This document shows positions 37,593 to 46,796 of a DNA stretch of 64,000 nt, in pieces. Origin of the DNA: Microbacterium sp. Root553 (GTDB lineage: Bacteria; Actinomycetota; Actinomycetes; Actinomycetales; Microbacteriaceae); contig NZ_LMFY01000003.1 in the NCBI RefSeq assembly GCF_001426995.1, positions 176,207-240,206 of the forward strand, written 5' to 3'. Numbering within the stretch: position 1 is the first letter of the stretch; every line of letters begins with the position of its first letter. The translations under genes were made by a program, and so were the position numbers. The notes below the pieces were generated by a model. That model was given only the letters and a program-made list of their open reading frames with translations, made no database searches and was not told the origin of the DNA.

Positions 37593-38581
37593 ACGGTGCT
37601 CGGCGTCCGCGCGGCTCCAGAGGCTCACGGTGGGGGCGGATCACGGCGGCCGTCCTGGTGCTCGTGATGGCCGGTGCGTCGAGCGCCTGCGCCGGGCGGT
37701 CGGAGCACTGGGGCACGGCGCGGTATGTGATCGCCGGAGGAGGGTCGAACGGCCTCTACTTCGCGTACGGCAGCGAGCTCGCGACGGAGCTGTCGTCCTC
37801 ACTGGACGTGCGGATGGAGGCCGCCGAGACCGCGGGATCGGTCGACAACCTCCTCCGTGTGAGCTCGGGTGAGGCGCTCCTCGGATTCGCGCAGGGCGAC
37901 GCGGCGGCGGATGCCGTCGCCGGAGCCGGTCCGTTCGCCGAGCCGATGCCCGTGCAGGCGGTCGCCCGGTTGTACGACGAGTACCTGCACGTCGTCGTCC
38001 GCGCGGACTCGCCGATCGACTCGCTCGACGATCTGGCCGGACGGCGGGTCTCCCTCGGGGCCGAGAACTCCGGAGTCAACGTCATCGCCTCACGCGTGCT
38101 CGACGCCGCCGGCGTGGACGTGGCCACCATCGAGGATCCGGAGCTGGATCTGGGCGAGTCGATCAGCGCGCTGGAGCGCTCGGGCATAGACGGGTTCTTC
38201 TGGGTCGGCGGCATCCCGACCCCCGGGATCGCCCAGCTCGCCGAGACCGCTCCCGTGCGGCTGCTGCCCATCGAGCAGAGCTGGGTCAACACGGTCAATG
38301 CGCGTTACTCCGACGCCTACCGTCCTTCCGACTTCCCGATCGGGCTCTACGGGCTCGATGCGTCCCAGCCGACGATGGCGGTCCCGAACTACCTGGTGAC
38401 GTCGTCCGAGACCCCGGACGGCATGGTGCGCGACGTCCTCGAGGGCCTCTTCGACGCCAGGACCCGCATCGCCCGGAACGTTCCTGCCGCGGCACTCCTG
38501 GACCTGAGGCAGGCCATCTTCTCGGGACCCGTGGCCCTGCATCCCGGCGCGATCGCCTATTACCGGAGCCAGCGGGACTGA
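37589..38581 (+). CDS. TAXI-family solute-binding lipoprotein
   Basis: Encodes 330 aa. A twin-arginine-poor basic n-region, hydrophobic helix AAVLVLVMAGASSAC and C34 suggest a lipoprotein, although the lipobox (SSAC) is not canonical. The mature domain has the TAXI pattern: RYVIAGGGSNGLYFAYGSEL, VDNLLRVSSGEALLGFAQGD, VVVRADSPIDSLDDLAGRRV and GAENSGVNVIASRVLDAAGV. TAXI proteins bind glutamate, glutamine or related acids. No TRAP membrane subunit is near, so it likely works as a ligand sensor for the coupled kinase rather than in transport. Confidence 0.85.
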   Translation: MNGARRPRGSRGSRWGRITAAVLVLVMAGASSACAGRSEHWGTARYVIAGGGSNGLYFAYGSELATELSSSLDVRMEAAETAGSVDNLLRVSSGEALLGFAQGDAAADAVAGAGPFAEPMPVQAVARLYDEYLHVVVRADSPIDSLDDLAGRRVSLGAENSGVNVIASRVLDAAGVDVATIEDPELDLGESISALERSGIDGFFWVGGIPTPGIAQLAETAPVRLLPIEQSWVNTVNARYSDAYRPSDFPIGLYGLDASQPTMAVPNYLVTSSETPDGMVRDVLEGLFDARTRIARNVPAAALLDLRQAIFSGPVALHPGAIAYYRSQRD

Positions 38582-38583
38582 CC

Positions 38584-38605
38584 CCTCAAGAAATCCTCAA
38601 GAAGT
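38584..38605. promoter_or_regulatory. 11-bp direct repeats, candidate response-regulator site
   Basis: CCTCAAGAAAT is followed immediately by CCTCAAGAAGT and a partial third CCT. An 11-bp head-to-tail period is the usual geometry for dimers of OmpR/PhoB-type regulators. It lies 2 bases after the TAXI gene and upstream of the glutamate transporter genes. Confidence 0.6.
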
Positions 38606-38937
38606 CCTCCCCCCGACGGGCCGCTCTGCCACTCTGAGGATCGATCGCGCTCGATTCGACGGAGAATTCAGATGCCACAGTGCCCACGCCCCTCGCAGAG
38701 GCGCGCACTCAGCGACCGTCTCGCCCCGTCGCACGATCGCATCCGGCCGGAGGCCTGCCGCCGCGTTCTCCTCGGGGGAGGGGCGCAGCGGCAGGGACGC
38801 CTCCGCGGCTCGCGGGGGCGGGCCGCGGGGCGCTCCGCGTCCGGGGCGCGGTCCGATGCCTCGCGCGGTTACGAACGTGTAAATGTCGCCGCGTCCGTGT
38901 GGAGCCACGTGTTCGACCTGGCTAGTTTGGAGAAATG
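38606..38937. other. Intergenic region upstream of gluA
   Basis: These 332 bases contain no convincing gene. An 88-codon frame from ATG 38672 has a weak ACGGAG ribosome site, but it is Arg/Gly/Ser-rich without protein-like character. The right end has a TAGTTT -10-like box (about 38923) and the TTGGAG ribosome site of gluA. Confidence 0.45.
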
Positions 38938-39684
38938 ATGACCTCTGGTAAGCCTCTCGTCGTTGTCGACAACGTTCAGAAGCACTACGGCGACTTCCAG
39001 GCACTGACCGATATCGATCTCACGGTCAACGCCGGCGAGGTCGTCGTCGTGATCGGCCCGTCGGGTTCGGGCAAGTCGACGCTGTGCCGCACGATCAACC
39101 GCCTCGAGACGATCACGAGCGGGTCGATCAGCATCGACGGCAAGGAGCTGCCGGCCGAGGGCAAGGGGCTCGCGAACCTGCGCGCCGACGTCGGCATGGT
39201 GTTCCAGTCGTTCAACCTGTTCGCGCATCTCACGATCCTCGAGAACGTGACGCTCGGTCCCATCAAGGTCCGTGGTCTCAAGAAGGCCGCCGCCGAGAAG
39301 GAGGCCATGCAGCTCCTCGAGCGCGTCGGCATCGCGAAGCAGGCATCGAAGCTCCCCGCGCAGCTCTCGGGCGGACAGCAGCAGCGCGTGGCGATCGCCC
39401 GTGCGCTCGCGATGCACCCCAAGGTGATGCTGTTCGACGAGCCGACCAGCGCACTCGACCCCGAGATGATCAACGAGGTGCTCGATGTCATGGTCGACCT
39501 CGCGCACGAGGGCATGACGATGATCGTCGTCACCCACGAGATGGGCTTCGCCCGCAAGGCCGCCGACCGGGTGGTCTTCATGGCCGACGGGCGGATCGTG
39601 GAGGAGGCGACTCCTGAGGAGTTCTTCACGAACCCGAAGAGCGACCGTGCCAAGGACTTCCTCTCGAAGCTCCTCACGCACTGA
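38938..39684 (+). CDS. gluA: Glutamate/polar amino acid ABC transporter ATPase
   Basis: Encodes 248 aa from the second of two adjacent ATGs (38935, 38938), the better spaced from TTGGAG. It is an ABC ATPase of the polar-amino-acid type: Walker [11 protein letters not shown]-loop [17 protein letters not shown], signature [19 protein letters not shown], Walker [16 protein letters not shown] and switch [18 protein letters not shown]. It powers import with the following binding protein and two permeases. The four-gene order matches gluABCD of Corynebacterium. Confidence 0.94.
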   Translation: MTSGKPLVVVDNVQKHYGDFQALTDIDLTVNAGEVVVVIGPSGSGKSTLCRTINRLETITSGSISIDGKELPAEGKGLANLRADVGMVFQSFNLFAHLTILENVTLGPIKVRGLKKAAAEKEAMQLLERVGIAKQASKLPAQLSGGQQQRVAIARALAMHPKVMLFDEPTSALDPEMINEVLDVMVDLAHEGMTMIVVTHEMGFARKAADRVVFMADGRIVEEATPEEFFTNPKSDRAKDFLSKLLTH

Positions 39685-39759
39685 CGCGCGCAGCACGACG
39701 CACATCAGCACCCACGCACTTCACAGACCCTGCACACACAGCACACGAAGGAGACGCAC

Positions 39760-40677
39760 ATGCGACGCACACGGACACTGGCAGGCATCGGGATCGCCGC
39801 GGCAGCGCTGCTCGCGCTGACCGCCTGCAACAGCGGCACGCCGTCCAGCACGGGAGCCCCGGAGGGGGGCGACGAGGGTGACACCTCCAGCAGCACTCCG
39901 TGGACCGTTCTGACCGATGTCAGCATCGATGGCAGCCCCACGTTCGACCGGATCGAGTCCGCCGGCACGATCAAGGTCGGAGTCAAGGAGGACCAGCCCG
40001 GTCTGGGCTACCTGGACCCGGTGACGAACGAACGCACGGGATTCGACGTCGACATCGCCCGCTGGATGGCGGCATCGCTCGGAGTCGACCCGGAGAAGAT
40101 CGAGTTCCAGGCGATCGCTTCCGCGAACCGCGAGCAGGCGATCGTGAACGGCGACATCGACTACTACGTCGGCACGTACTCGATCACCGACAAGCGCAAG
40201 GAGCAGATCTCCTTCGCCGGTCCGTACTTCGTCACAGGTCAGGGACTGCTCGTCGGCGCAGACAGCGATATCAAGAGCGTGGACGACCTGAGCGCGGACA
40301 CGACCGTGTGCTCGGCGACGGGATCGACTCCGATCCAGAACATCAAGACGAACTACCCCGACGTGCCCACCAAGGAATACGACACGTACTCCAAGTGCGT
40401 CGAGGACCTCAAGAACGGCCAGGTCGATGCCGTCACCACCGATGAGGCGATCCTCATCGGCTACGCGGCTCAGGACCCGGACAAGCTCAAGGTCGTCGGG
40501 GAGCCGTTCAGCGAGGAGCGCTACGGCATCGGACTCGCCAAGGGCGATGACGCGCTGGCCGAGTACTTCAACACGCAGCTGACCGACGGCGGCGAGATCT
40601 GGCAGCAGATCTTCGACAACAACCTCGGCGCCTCCGGCGTCAAGGCGACCCAGCCCGAGGTCGATCCGATCGGCTGA
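39760..40677 (+). CDS. gluB: Glutamate-binding lipoprotein of the ABC transporter
   Basis: Encodes 305 aa. The lipobox LTAC places the lipidated Cys at 23, after a short basic n-region and hydrophobic core. A flexible Ser/Gly/Glu linker precedes the SBP_bac_3 domain: SAGTIKVGVKEDQPGLGYLD, TGFDVDIARWMAASLGVD and QAIVNGDIDYYVGTYSITDK. DLSADTTVCSATGSTPIQNI follows. It captures glutamate or a related amino acid outside the membrane. A strong hairpin follows, so the binding protein may be made in excess over the permeases. Confidence 0.93.
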   Translation: MRRTRTLAGIGIAAAALLALTACNSGTPSSTGAPEGGDEGDTSSSTPWTVLTDVSIDGSPTFDRIESAGTIKVGVKEDQPGLGYLDPVTNERTGFDVDIARWMAASLGVDPEKIEFQAIASANREQAIVNGDIDYYVGTYSITDKRKEQISFAGPYFVTGQGLLVGADSDIKSVDDLSADTTVCSATGSTPIQNIKTNYPDVPTKEYDTYSKCVEDLKNGQVDAVTTDEAILIGYAAQDPDKLKVVGEPFSEERYGIGLAKGDDALAEYFNTQLTDGGEIWQQIFDNNLGASGVKATQPEVDPIG

Positions 40678-40682
40678 TTCCC

Positions 40683-40713
40683 GCGGGGCGGTCGACTCGC
40701 TCGACCGCCCCGC
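40683..40713 (+). terminator. Intra-operon hairpin between gluB and gluC
   Basis: The 13-bp perfect stem GCGGGGCGGTCGA/TCGACCGCCCCGC has a CTCGC loop. There is no T-tract, so it may attenuate readthrough or stabilise the gluAB message. Confidence 0.7.
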
Positions 40714-40758
40714 TCACCGGCAGGAACCATCCGAGAATTCGAATCGACAGGAGCACCA

Positions 40759-41406
40759 GTGGGAGTCATCACCGACCACCTCGATCTCTGGGGAGAGGCG
40801 CTGTGGGGAACCATCGTGCTGTTTCTGGGCGGTGGCATCATCGCGCTGGTCCTCGGACTGATCGTCGGGGCAGCGCGCGTGTCCCCGGTTCCGATCGCCC
40901 GCGCCGTCGGAGGCGTGTACGTCAACTGGATCCGCAACACACCGCTGACGCTCGTCATGTTCTTCTTCGCGTTCTGCCTCCCGATCCTGCTGGGGGAGCG
41001 CGTGAACTCACTGCTCCTGGCCGTGATCGCGCTCGGGCTCTACACCGCGACCTACGTCGCCGAGGCGTTGCGCGCCGGCATCAACACCGTGCCGGTCGGC
41101 CAGGCCGAAGCGGCGCGTGCGATCGGCCTGAACTTCGGACAGGTCATGCGCTACGTCGTGCTGCCGCAGGCGACGCGCTCCGTTGTCCCGCCGATGATGA
41201 GCGTCCTGATCGCTCTCATGAAGAACACCACGGTGGCCGCCGGCTTCTCCGTCGTCAACCTCGGCACGATCCGCGCGGCGCTCAGCGAGCGCGGTGAGAG
41301 CGCGCTCGTCGTGCTGCTGTGGGTCATGGTCCTGTTCGTGGTGCTGGTGCTGCTGCTCGCCTGGGTGCAGCGCGTTCTCGAGAACAAGTGGAGGATCGCG
41401 CGATGA
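40759..41406 (+). CDS. gluC: Glutamate ABC transporter permease
   Basis: Encodes 215 aa from GTG 40759. There are five predicted helices. The inner-membrane EAA loop reads AGINTVPVGQAEAARAIGLN and the docking segment VVLPQATRSVVPPMMSVLI. It forms the translocation path with GluD. Its stop overlaps gluD by 4 bases. Confidence 0.93.
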   Translation: MGVITDHLDLWGEALWGTIVLFLGGGIIALVLGLIVGAARVSPVPIARAVGGVYVNWIRNTPLTLVMFFFAFCLPILLGERVNSLLLAVIALGLYTATYVAEALRAGINTVPVGQAEAARAIGLNFGQVMRYVVLPQATRSVVPPMMSVLIALMKNTTVAAGFSVVNLGTIRAALSERGESALVVLLWVMVLFVVLVLLLAWVQRVLENKWRIAR

Positions 41407-42326
41407 GTTCCGTCCTTTTCGACGTCCCCGGCCCTCGGGCCATCGCTCGCAACCGACTCATCGGAGTCGCCACCATCCTCGTCGTCCTCGCCGTGCTCGG
41501 TTGGGTCGTGTGGAGGCTGATCGCCACCGGTCAGTTCTCAGCCGAGAAGTGGAACATCTTCACGTTCTCGGCCGTCTGGGTCCGCTTCGGCGAAGGGCTG
41601 CTGTCGACGCTGGCAGCGTTCGTCGTCGCCGGTGTCGGGGCCATCGCCCTCGGCTTCCTGCTCGGCATCGGACGCCTGTCGGAGCACGCCTGGGTGCGTG
41701 AGCCGGTCCGGTGGATCATCGAGGTGCTGCGAGCGGTTCCGGTGCTCATCCTGATGATGCTGCTGTACTACGGCCTCCCCGTGATCGGCGTGAAGATGCC
41801 GCCCTATTGGGCCGTCGTGATCGCCCTGATCGTGTACAACGGATCGGTGCTCGCCGAGGTCCTCCGAGCCGGCATCGAGTCCCTGCCCCGTGGGCAGAAG
41901 GAAGCCGGTTACGCGATCGGACTGCGAAAGACCGGGGTGATGTACTTCATCCTCATCCCGCAGGCCGTGCGCGCCATGATGCCGGTGATCATCGCGCAGC
42001 TCGTCGTGGCGCTCAAGGACACCGCGCTCGGGTTCATCATCACCTACCAGGAGCTGCTGTACGTCATCAACCAGATCGGCAACCAGGCGCCGTACGGATC
42101 TCCGCTGATCCCCGCTGCACTCGTCGGCGGGTCCATGTACGTCGCGGTCTGCCTCCTGCTCTCGTACGTCGCATTCCGTCTGCAGAAGCGCGCGCGCCGT
42201 TCGCCGGCTCAGACCGCGGCCGCCGGAAACGTCGCGGCCGACGACGAGTCGACTCTGACCCAGGTGATCGCGCTGCAGAAGGGCGCGGGCGCGTCTGGTC
42301 TGGACGGCGGTTCGGGCAGGGGCTGA
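41403..42326 (+). CDS. gluD: Glutamate ABC transporter permease
   Basis: Encodes 307 aa, longer than GluC by an N-terminal helix and a cytosolic tail of about 40 residues. The EAA loop is AGIESLPRGQKEAGYAIGLR, and ILIPQAVRAMMPVIIAQLVV follows. The helix region FRLQKRARRSPAQTAAA begins the tail. The ATG overlaps gluC. pheS starts 50 bases downstream from its own promoter. Confidence 0.93.
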   Translation: MSSVLFDVPGPRAIARNRLIGVATILVVLAVLGWVVWRLIATGQFSAEKWNIFTFSAVWVRFGEGLLSTLAAFVVAGVGAIALGFLLGIGRLSEHAWVREPVRWIIEVLRAVPVLILMMLLYYGLPVIGVKMPPYWAVVIALIVYNGSVLAEVLRAGIESLPRGQKEAGYAIGLRKTGVMYFILIPQAVRAMMPVIIAQLVVALKDTALGFIITYQELLYVINQIGNQAPYGSPLIPAALVGGSMYVAVCLLLSYVAFRLQKRARRSPAQTAAAGNVAADDESTLTQVIALQKGAGASGLDGGSGRG

Positions 42327-42375
42327 CGGTCTGGCGGCGCGGGGTGACCACCGCGCGCCGGTAGACTCCTGTCTC

Positions 42376-43416
42376 GTGTCTGAGTCTCCCGAAATCACCC
42401 CGGAAGCCGTCGAGGCCGCTGTCGCAGCCGCCCTCGAAGCGATCGCCGCAGCCGCCGATACGGCCGAGCTGAAGACGGCCCGAGCAGCCCACGTGGCCGA
42501 CGGCTCGCCGCTCGCCGTGCTGAACGCCTCGATGCGTCAGGTCGCCCCTGAGAACAAGGCCGCTTTCGGCAAGCTCGTCGGCCAGGGTCGTGGGCAGGTG
42601 ACCAAGGCGCTCGCCGCCAAGGAGGCCGAGCTCGCCGCCGCCGAGGTGGCCGCCCGCCTCGAGGCCGAGCGCGTCGACATCACCGCCGTGCCGTCGCGCA
42701 CGCGCGTCGGTGCACGGCATCCGCTGACGCTGCTCAGCGAGCAGATCTCCGACATCTTCGTCGGCATGGGATGGGAGATCGCGGAGGGGCCGGAGCTCGA
42801 GCACGAGTGGTTCAACTTCGACGCCCTGAACTTCGACGTCGACCACCCGGCCCGCCAGGAGCAGGACACGTTCTACGTCGACCCGACGTCGCGTCACCTG
42901 GTGATGCGCACGCACACGAGTCCCGTGCAGGTGCGTTCGATGCTCGACCGCGAGGTGCCGATCTACGTGCTGTGCCCCGGCCGGGTCTACCGCACCGACG
43001 AGTTCGACGCGACCCACCTGCCGGTGTTCACGCAGTTCGAGGGCCTGGTCATCGACAAGGGCATCTCGATGGCGCACCTCAAGGGCACGCTCGACCACGT
43101 CGCGCGTCAGCTCTTCGGGCCCGAGGCGAAGACGCGCTTCCGCACCAACTTCTTCCCCTTCACCGAGCCCTCCGCCGAACTCGACCTGTGGCACCCGACC
43201 TTCAAGGGCGGTGCGCGCTGGATCGAATGGGGCGGCTGCGGCATGGTGAATCCGAACGTGCTGCGCGCGGCGGGCATCGATCCCGATGTCTACAGCGGCT
43301 TCGCCTTCGGCATGGGCGTCGAGCGGGCACTGATGTTCCGCAGCGATGTGCAGGACATGAGGGACATGGCAGAGGGCGATGTCCGATTCAGCGAGCAGTA
43401 CGGGATGGTGGTGTGA
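42376..43416 (+). CDS. pheS: Phenylalanyl-tRNA synthetase alpha subunit
   Basis: Encodes 346 aa from GTG 42376, 8 bases after a TAGACT -10 box (42362-42367), indicating a leaderless mRNA with no room for a T-box or leader peptide. An N-terminal coiled coil contacts tRNA. Class II motifs follow: motif 2 in RTDEFDATHLPVFTQFEGLV and motif 3 in YSGFAFGMGVERALM. The substrate region is HPTFKGGARWIEWGGCGMV. The ATG of pheT overlaps the stop by one base. The alpha2-beta2 enzyme charges tRNA-Phe. Confidence 0.98.
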   Translation: MSESPEITPEAVEAAVAAALEAIAAAADTAELKTARAAHVADGSPLAVLNASMRQVAPENKAAFGKLVGQGRGQVTKALAAKEAELAAAEVAARLEAERVDITAVPSRTRVGARHPLTLLSEQISDIFVGMGWEIAEGPELEHEWFNFDALNFDVDHPARQEQDTFYVDPTSRHLVMRTHTSPVQVRSMLDREVPIYVLCPGRVYRTDEFDATHLPVFTQFEGLVIDKGISMAHLKGTLDHVARQLFGPEAKTRFRTNFFPFTEPSAELDLWHPTFKGGARWIEWGGCGMVNPNVLRAAGIDPDVYSGFAFGMGVERALMFRSDVQDMRDMAEGDVRFSEQYGMVV

Positions 43417-45920
43417 TGCGCGTCCCGCTTTCGTGGTTGCGTGAGTACGTCGATCTGGCAGCGGATGCGACGCCCGAGGACGTCCTCGCGGCGATGGTCA
43501 CCGTGGGCTTCGAAGAGGAGGACGTGCACCGCTTCGACATCTCCGGCCCGGTCGTCGTCGGTCAGGTCGTGTCGCTCGAGGGCGAACCGCAGTCCAACGG
43601 CAAGACGATCAACTGGTGCCAGGTCGATGTCGGCGCTTCGAACGGCGGCGTCCGCGGCATCGTCTGCGGCGCCCACAACTTCACGGCAGGCGACAAGGTC
43701 ATCGTGACGCTTCCCGGCGCGGTGCTGCCCGGGCCTTTCCCCATCGCCGCGCGCAAGACGTACGGCCATGTGTCGGACGGCATGATCGCCTCGGCGCGCG
43801 AGCTCGGCCTCGGCGACGAGCACAACGGCATCCTCGTGCTCGCGGACCTCGGCATCGACGCGCCCGTCGGCACCGACGCCATCAGCCTGCTCGGGCTCGA
43901 TGACGTCGCCGTCGAGATCAACGTCACCCCCGACCGCGGGTACGCCTTCTCGCTGCGCGGTGTCGCCCGCGAGTACTCCCACGCCACCGGCTCCTCCTTC
44001 CGCGACCCCGCCGAGCGCGACGTCGCCGAGCTGCAGCCCGGCACCGGCCACACGGCGATCGTCGACGATGCGGCACCCATCCGCGGCAACGCCGGCGCGA
44101 GCGAGTTCGTCACCCGCGTGGTGCGCGGGGTCGACCCGTCACGGCCGACCCCGCCGTGGATGATCGCCCGTCTGTCGCTCGCCGGCATGCGCTCGCTCGG
44201 CATCCTCATCGACATCACGAACTACGTGATGCTCGAGCTCGGCCAGCCGCTGCACGGATACGACCTCGACCGTCTCACCGGCGGCATCACGGTGCGCCGT
44301 GCGGCACCGGGGGAGAAGATGACGACCCTCGACGGCCAGGAGCGCACGCTCCACGGCGAGGATCTGCTGATCACGGACGAGTCGGGACCGATCGGCCTCG
44401 CGGGGGTCATGGGCGGCGGTACCACCGAGATGAGCGAGTCCACGCGGAACGTCCTCATCGAGGCCGCGACCTTCGACCCGATCACCATCGCGCGCAGCGC
44501 CCGTCGCCACAAGCTCCCCAGCGAGGCGTCCAAGCGGTTCGAGCGCGGCGTCGACCCGCTGGTGCCGTTCGTGGCGGCGCGCCGGGCCGCGGATCTCATG
44601 GTCGAGCTCGCCGGAGGATCGCTCACCGACGAGGGGGGAGCACTGTTCGCGGAGGTCTTCGTCGGCGACATCCACCTGCCCGAGGGTTTCGTGCAGGCGC
44701 TGATCGGCGTCGACTACACCGATGCCGAGATCACCGACGCGCTGACGATGATCGGCGCCGAGGTCACCGCGGCCGAGGGCGGCTGGCTCGTCATCCCACC
44801 GACCTGGCGCCCAGACATCACCGACAAGTGGTCCCTCGCCGAGGAGGTCGCCCGCATCCACGGTCTCGACCGCATCCCCTCGGTGCTTCCGACGCCGCCC
44901 TCGGGTCGTGGTCTGACCGCGCACCAGCAGGGTCGCCGGCGGGTGGCCGACGCCCTCGCGGCGGCGGGACTCGTCGAGACGCCGTCGTTCCCGTTCACCA
45001 CGGCGGCCGAGAACGACCTGCACGGCTCCGCATCGGGAGAGCACCTGCCCAGCATCCGGCTCGCGAACCCCCTCGACGGATCCGCGCCGTTCCTGCGCCG
45101 CTCGCTCATCCCGGGCCTGCTGCAGATCGCACATCGGAACATCTCGCGCGGCCTCACGGATCTCTCGCTGTTCGAGACCGGTGTCGTCTTCCTGCCCGAG
45201 CCCGGTGTCGAGTACGGCACCGACGAGGTCCCGCCGCTCGGTGAGCGCCCGTCGGACGAGACGCTGGCAGCGCTGAACGCCTCGATCCCGCCGCAGCATC
45301 GTCACGTCGCCGTGCTGCTCACCGGGAACGTCGTCGTGCGCCAGCCCGGCCGCACCGCCGAGGTCGCGGGTCTCTCCGAGGCTCTCGACGCGGTCCGTGT
45401 GATCGGTGCCGCCGCCGGGGTCGACATCGATGTCGCGCAGGGGCGTCGCGCCGCTCTGCACCCGGGGCGTACCGGCGTGCTGTCGGTCGCGGGCGTCGAG
45501 GTCGGATACATCGGCGAGCTGCACCCCGACGTCTCGGCCGCGGCCGACCTGCCGGGGCGAGCCACGGTGCTCGAACTCGATCTCGACGGCATCCTCACGC
45601 TCGCGACGCCTCGTGCCGTGGCGGCATCGTTGTCGACGTTCCCTGCCGCCACCCAGGACGTGTCCCTGGTGATCGACGCGGGCGTCGCCGCGGGCGAGGT
45701 GCGCGAGGCGTTGGCCGAGGGGGCAGGATCGCTGCTCGAGGGCATCCGCCTCGTCGACGACTACCGCGGCGACGGCCTCCCGGCCGGGCAGAAGAGCCTC
45801 ACGTTCGCGCTGCGCTTCCGTGCCGATGACCGCACGCTGACCGCCGCGGAGGCGACCGAGGCGAAGCTCGCCGGTGTCGCCGTGGCGTCCGAGCGTTTCG
45901 GTGCGACCCTGCGCGACTGA
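43416..45920 (+). CDS. pheT: Phenylalanyl-tRNA synthetase beta subunit
   Basis: Encodes 834 aa, normal length. The N-terminus MRVPLSWLREYVDL is followed by the tRNA-binding OB domain (VVVGQVVSLEGEPQSNGKTI). The B3/B4 editing domain has GMRSLGILIDITNYVMLELG and QPLHGYDLDRL. The B5 domain and catalytic-like core are TDLSLFETGVVFLP. A ferredoxin-fold anticodon-binding domain lies at the C-terminus (FPAATQDVSLVIDAGVAAGE). The editing domain clears mischarged Tyr. A hairpin terminator follows. Confidence 0.98.
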   Translation: MRVPLSWLREYVDLAADATPEDVLAAMVTVGFEEEDVHRFDISGPVVVGQVVSLEGEPQSNGKTINWCQVDVGASNGGVRGIVCGAHNFTAGDKVIVTLPGAVLPGPFPIAARKTYGHVSDGMIASARELGLGDEHNGILVLADLGIDAPVGTDAISLLGLDDVAVEINVTPDRGYAFSLRGVAREYSHATGSSFRDPAERDVAELQPGTGHTAIVDDAAPIRGNAGASEFVTRVVRGVDPSRPTPPWMIARLSLAGMRSLGILIDITNYVMLELGQPLHGYDLDRLTGGITVRRAAPGEKMTTLDGQERTLHGEDLLITDESGPIGLAGVMGGGTTEMSESTRNVLIEAATFDPITIARSARRHKLPSEASKRFERGVDPLVPFVAARRAADLMVELAGGSLTDEGGALFAEVFVGDIHLPEGFVQALIGVDYTDAEITDALTMIGAEVTAAEGGWLVIPPTWRPDITDKWSLAEEVARIHGLDRIPSVLPTPPSGRGLTAHQQGRRRVADALAAAGLVETPSFPFTTAAENDLHGSASGEHLPSIRLANPLDGSAPFLRRSLIPGLLQIAHRNISRGLTDLSLFETGVVFLPEPGVEYGTDEVPPLGERPSDETLAALNASIPPQHRHVAVLLTGNVVVRQPGRTAEVAGLSEALDAVRVIGAAAGVDIDVAQGRRAALHPGRTGVLSVAGVEVGYIGELHPDVSAAADLPGRATVLELDLDGILTLATPRAVAASLSTFPAATQDVSLVIDAGVAAGEVREALAEGAGSLLEGIRLVDDYRGDGLPAGQKSLTFALRFRADDRTLTAAEATEAKLAGVAVASERFGATLRD

Positions 45921-45934
45921 TCCGCAGCGCTCAC

Positions 45935-45976
45935 TGCACGAGGCCCGCCTCCTCTCGGGGATGCGGGCCTCGTGCA
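45935..45976 (+). terminator. Terminator after pheST
   Basis: The 14-bp perfect stem TGCACGAGGCCCGC/GCGGGCCTCGTGCA has a 14-base loop and begins 15 bases after the pheT stop. Confidence 0.75.
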
Positions 45977-46015
45977 CGCTCAGCCTCTCGGAACGGGCGG
46001 CGATAGCGTGTGCTG

Positions 46016-46732
46016 ATGAGCATCCTCCCTCACAGCACTCCCGCCGCGGTGCCCGACGGTGCGCGGCCGATGGGCGAGGGACCGTTCCTCCGGCCCGGAG
46101 ACCAGATCGACTGGCACTATCGCCCGCCCGGCTGGCAGCCGGGCGACGCGTCGACGATCACGCCCATGCGCGTGGTGCGCGACGACGAGCGCGGGTTGGT
46201 GGCCTGGCTCGCACCCGGGACGCTCCAGGAGACGCCGGGGACGACCGAGGGGGAGCGCATCCGCACCGTGCCGCTGGACCGCCGCTGGCTCGACCCTCGT
46301 ACGCGCATCGTGGAGGAGTGGTGGGGCAACGGGATCCTGCGCATCGCACCCGCCGGTGCCGCCTGGTCGGTGTGGCTGTTCTGGAGCGAGACGGAGGGGT
46401 CGCACTGGCGCTTCGCGGGCTGGTACGTGAACCTCGAGAACGCGCATCTGCGCACCGATCGAGACACGTACTCGTCGGATCACATCCTCGACGTGCAGAT
46501 CGACGCCGAGGGGAGCGTGCGCCTCAAGGACGAGGACGAGCTGGCGGCCGCCATCGAGCAGGGCCGGCTCACGGGTGAGCAGGCCGCGCAGATCGAGCGC
46601 CATGCATCCGCTGCGATCGAGTCGTTCCGGGCGGGCGACTGGCCCTTCGATCCCGAGTGGCAGCTGTGGCGCCCCGACACCTCGTGGACGGTCCCCGAGC
46701 TCTCCGGCATCGGAGAGCTGCGCAGAAGGTGA
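46016..46732 (+). CDS. DUF402 family protein (possible nucleotide phosphohydrolase)
   Basis: Encodes 238 aa from ATG 46016, shortly after a GATAGCGT -10-like box. The DUF402/FomD-like core is VEEWWGNGILRIAPAGAAW, then WRFAGWYVNLENAHLRTDRD and SSDHILDVQIDAEG. The acidic residues of the second and third blocks match the metal-binding set in FomD, which hydrolyses CMP-linked intermediates, and in related nucleotide phosphatases. The C-terminus is helical (DELAAAIEQGRLTGEQAAQI). No operon partner is clear; the next gene starts 64 bases downstream. Confidence 0.8.
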   Translation: MSILPHSTPAAVPDGARPMGEGPFLRPGDQIDWHYRPPGWQPGDASTITPMRVVRDDERGLVAWLAPGTLQETPGTTEGERIRTVPLDRRWLDPRTRIVEEWWGNGILRIAPAGAAWSVWLFWSETEGSHWRFAGWYVNLENAHLRTDRDTYSSDHILDVQIDAEGSVRLKDEDELAAAIEQGRLTGEQAAQIERHASAAIESFRAGDWPFDPEWQLWRPDTSWTVPELSGIGELRRR

Positions 46733-46796
46733 GCGCGGCATCCGCCCTGAGCGGACGCCCCTTCCCCTGCGCGGCGGATGCTGGTGGCATGAGCGC

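Noticed and set aside
38672-38938. An 88-codon ORF upstream of gluA
   Set aside because: It is Arg/Gly/Ser-rich without protein-like pattern, overlaps the gluA start, and has only a weak ribosome site.
42327-42375. T-box or leader-peptide control of pheST
   Set aside because: The -10 box lies 8 bases before the start codon, leaving no transcribed leader.
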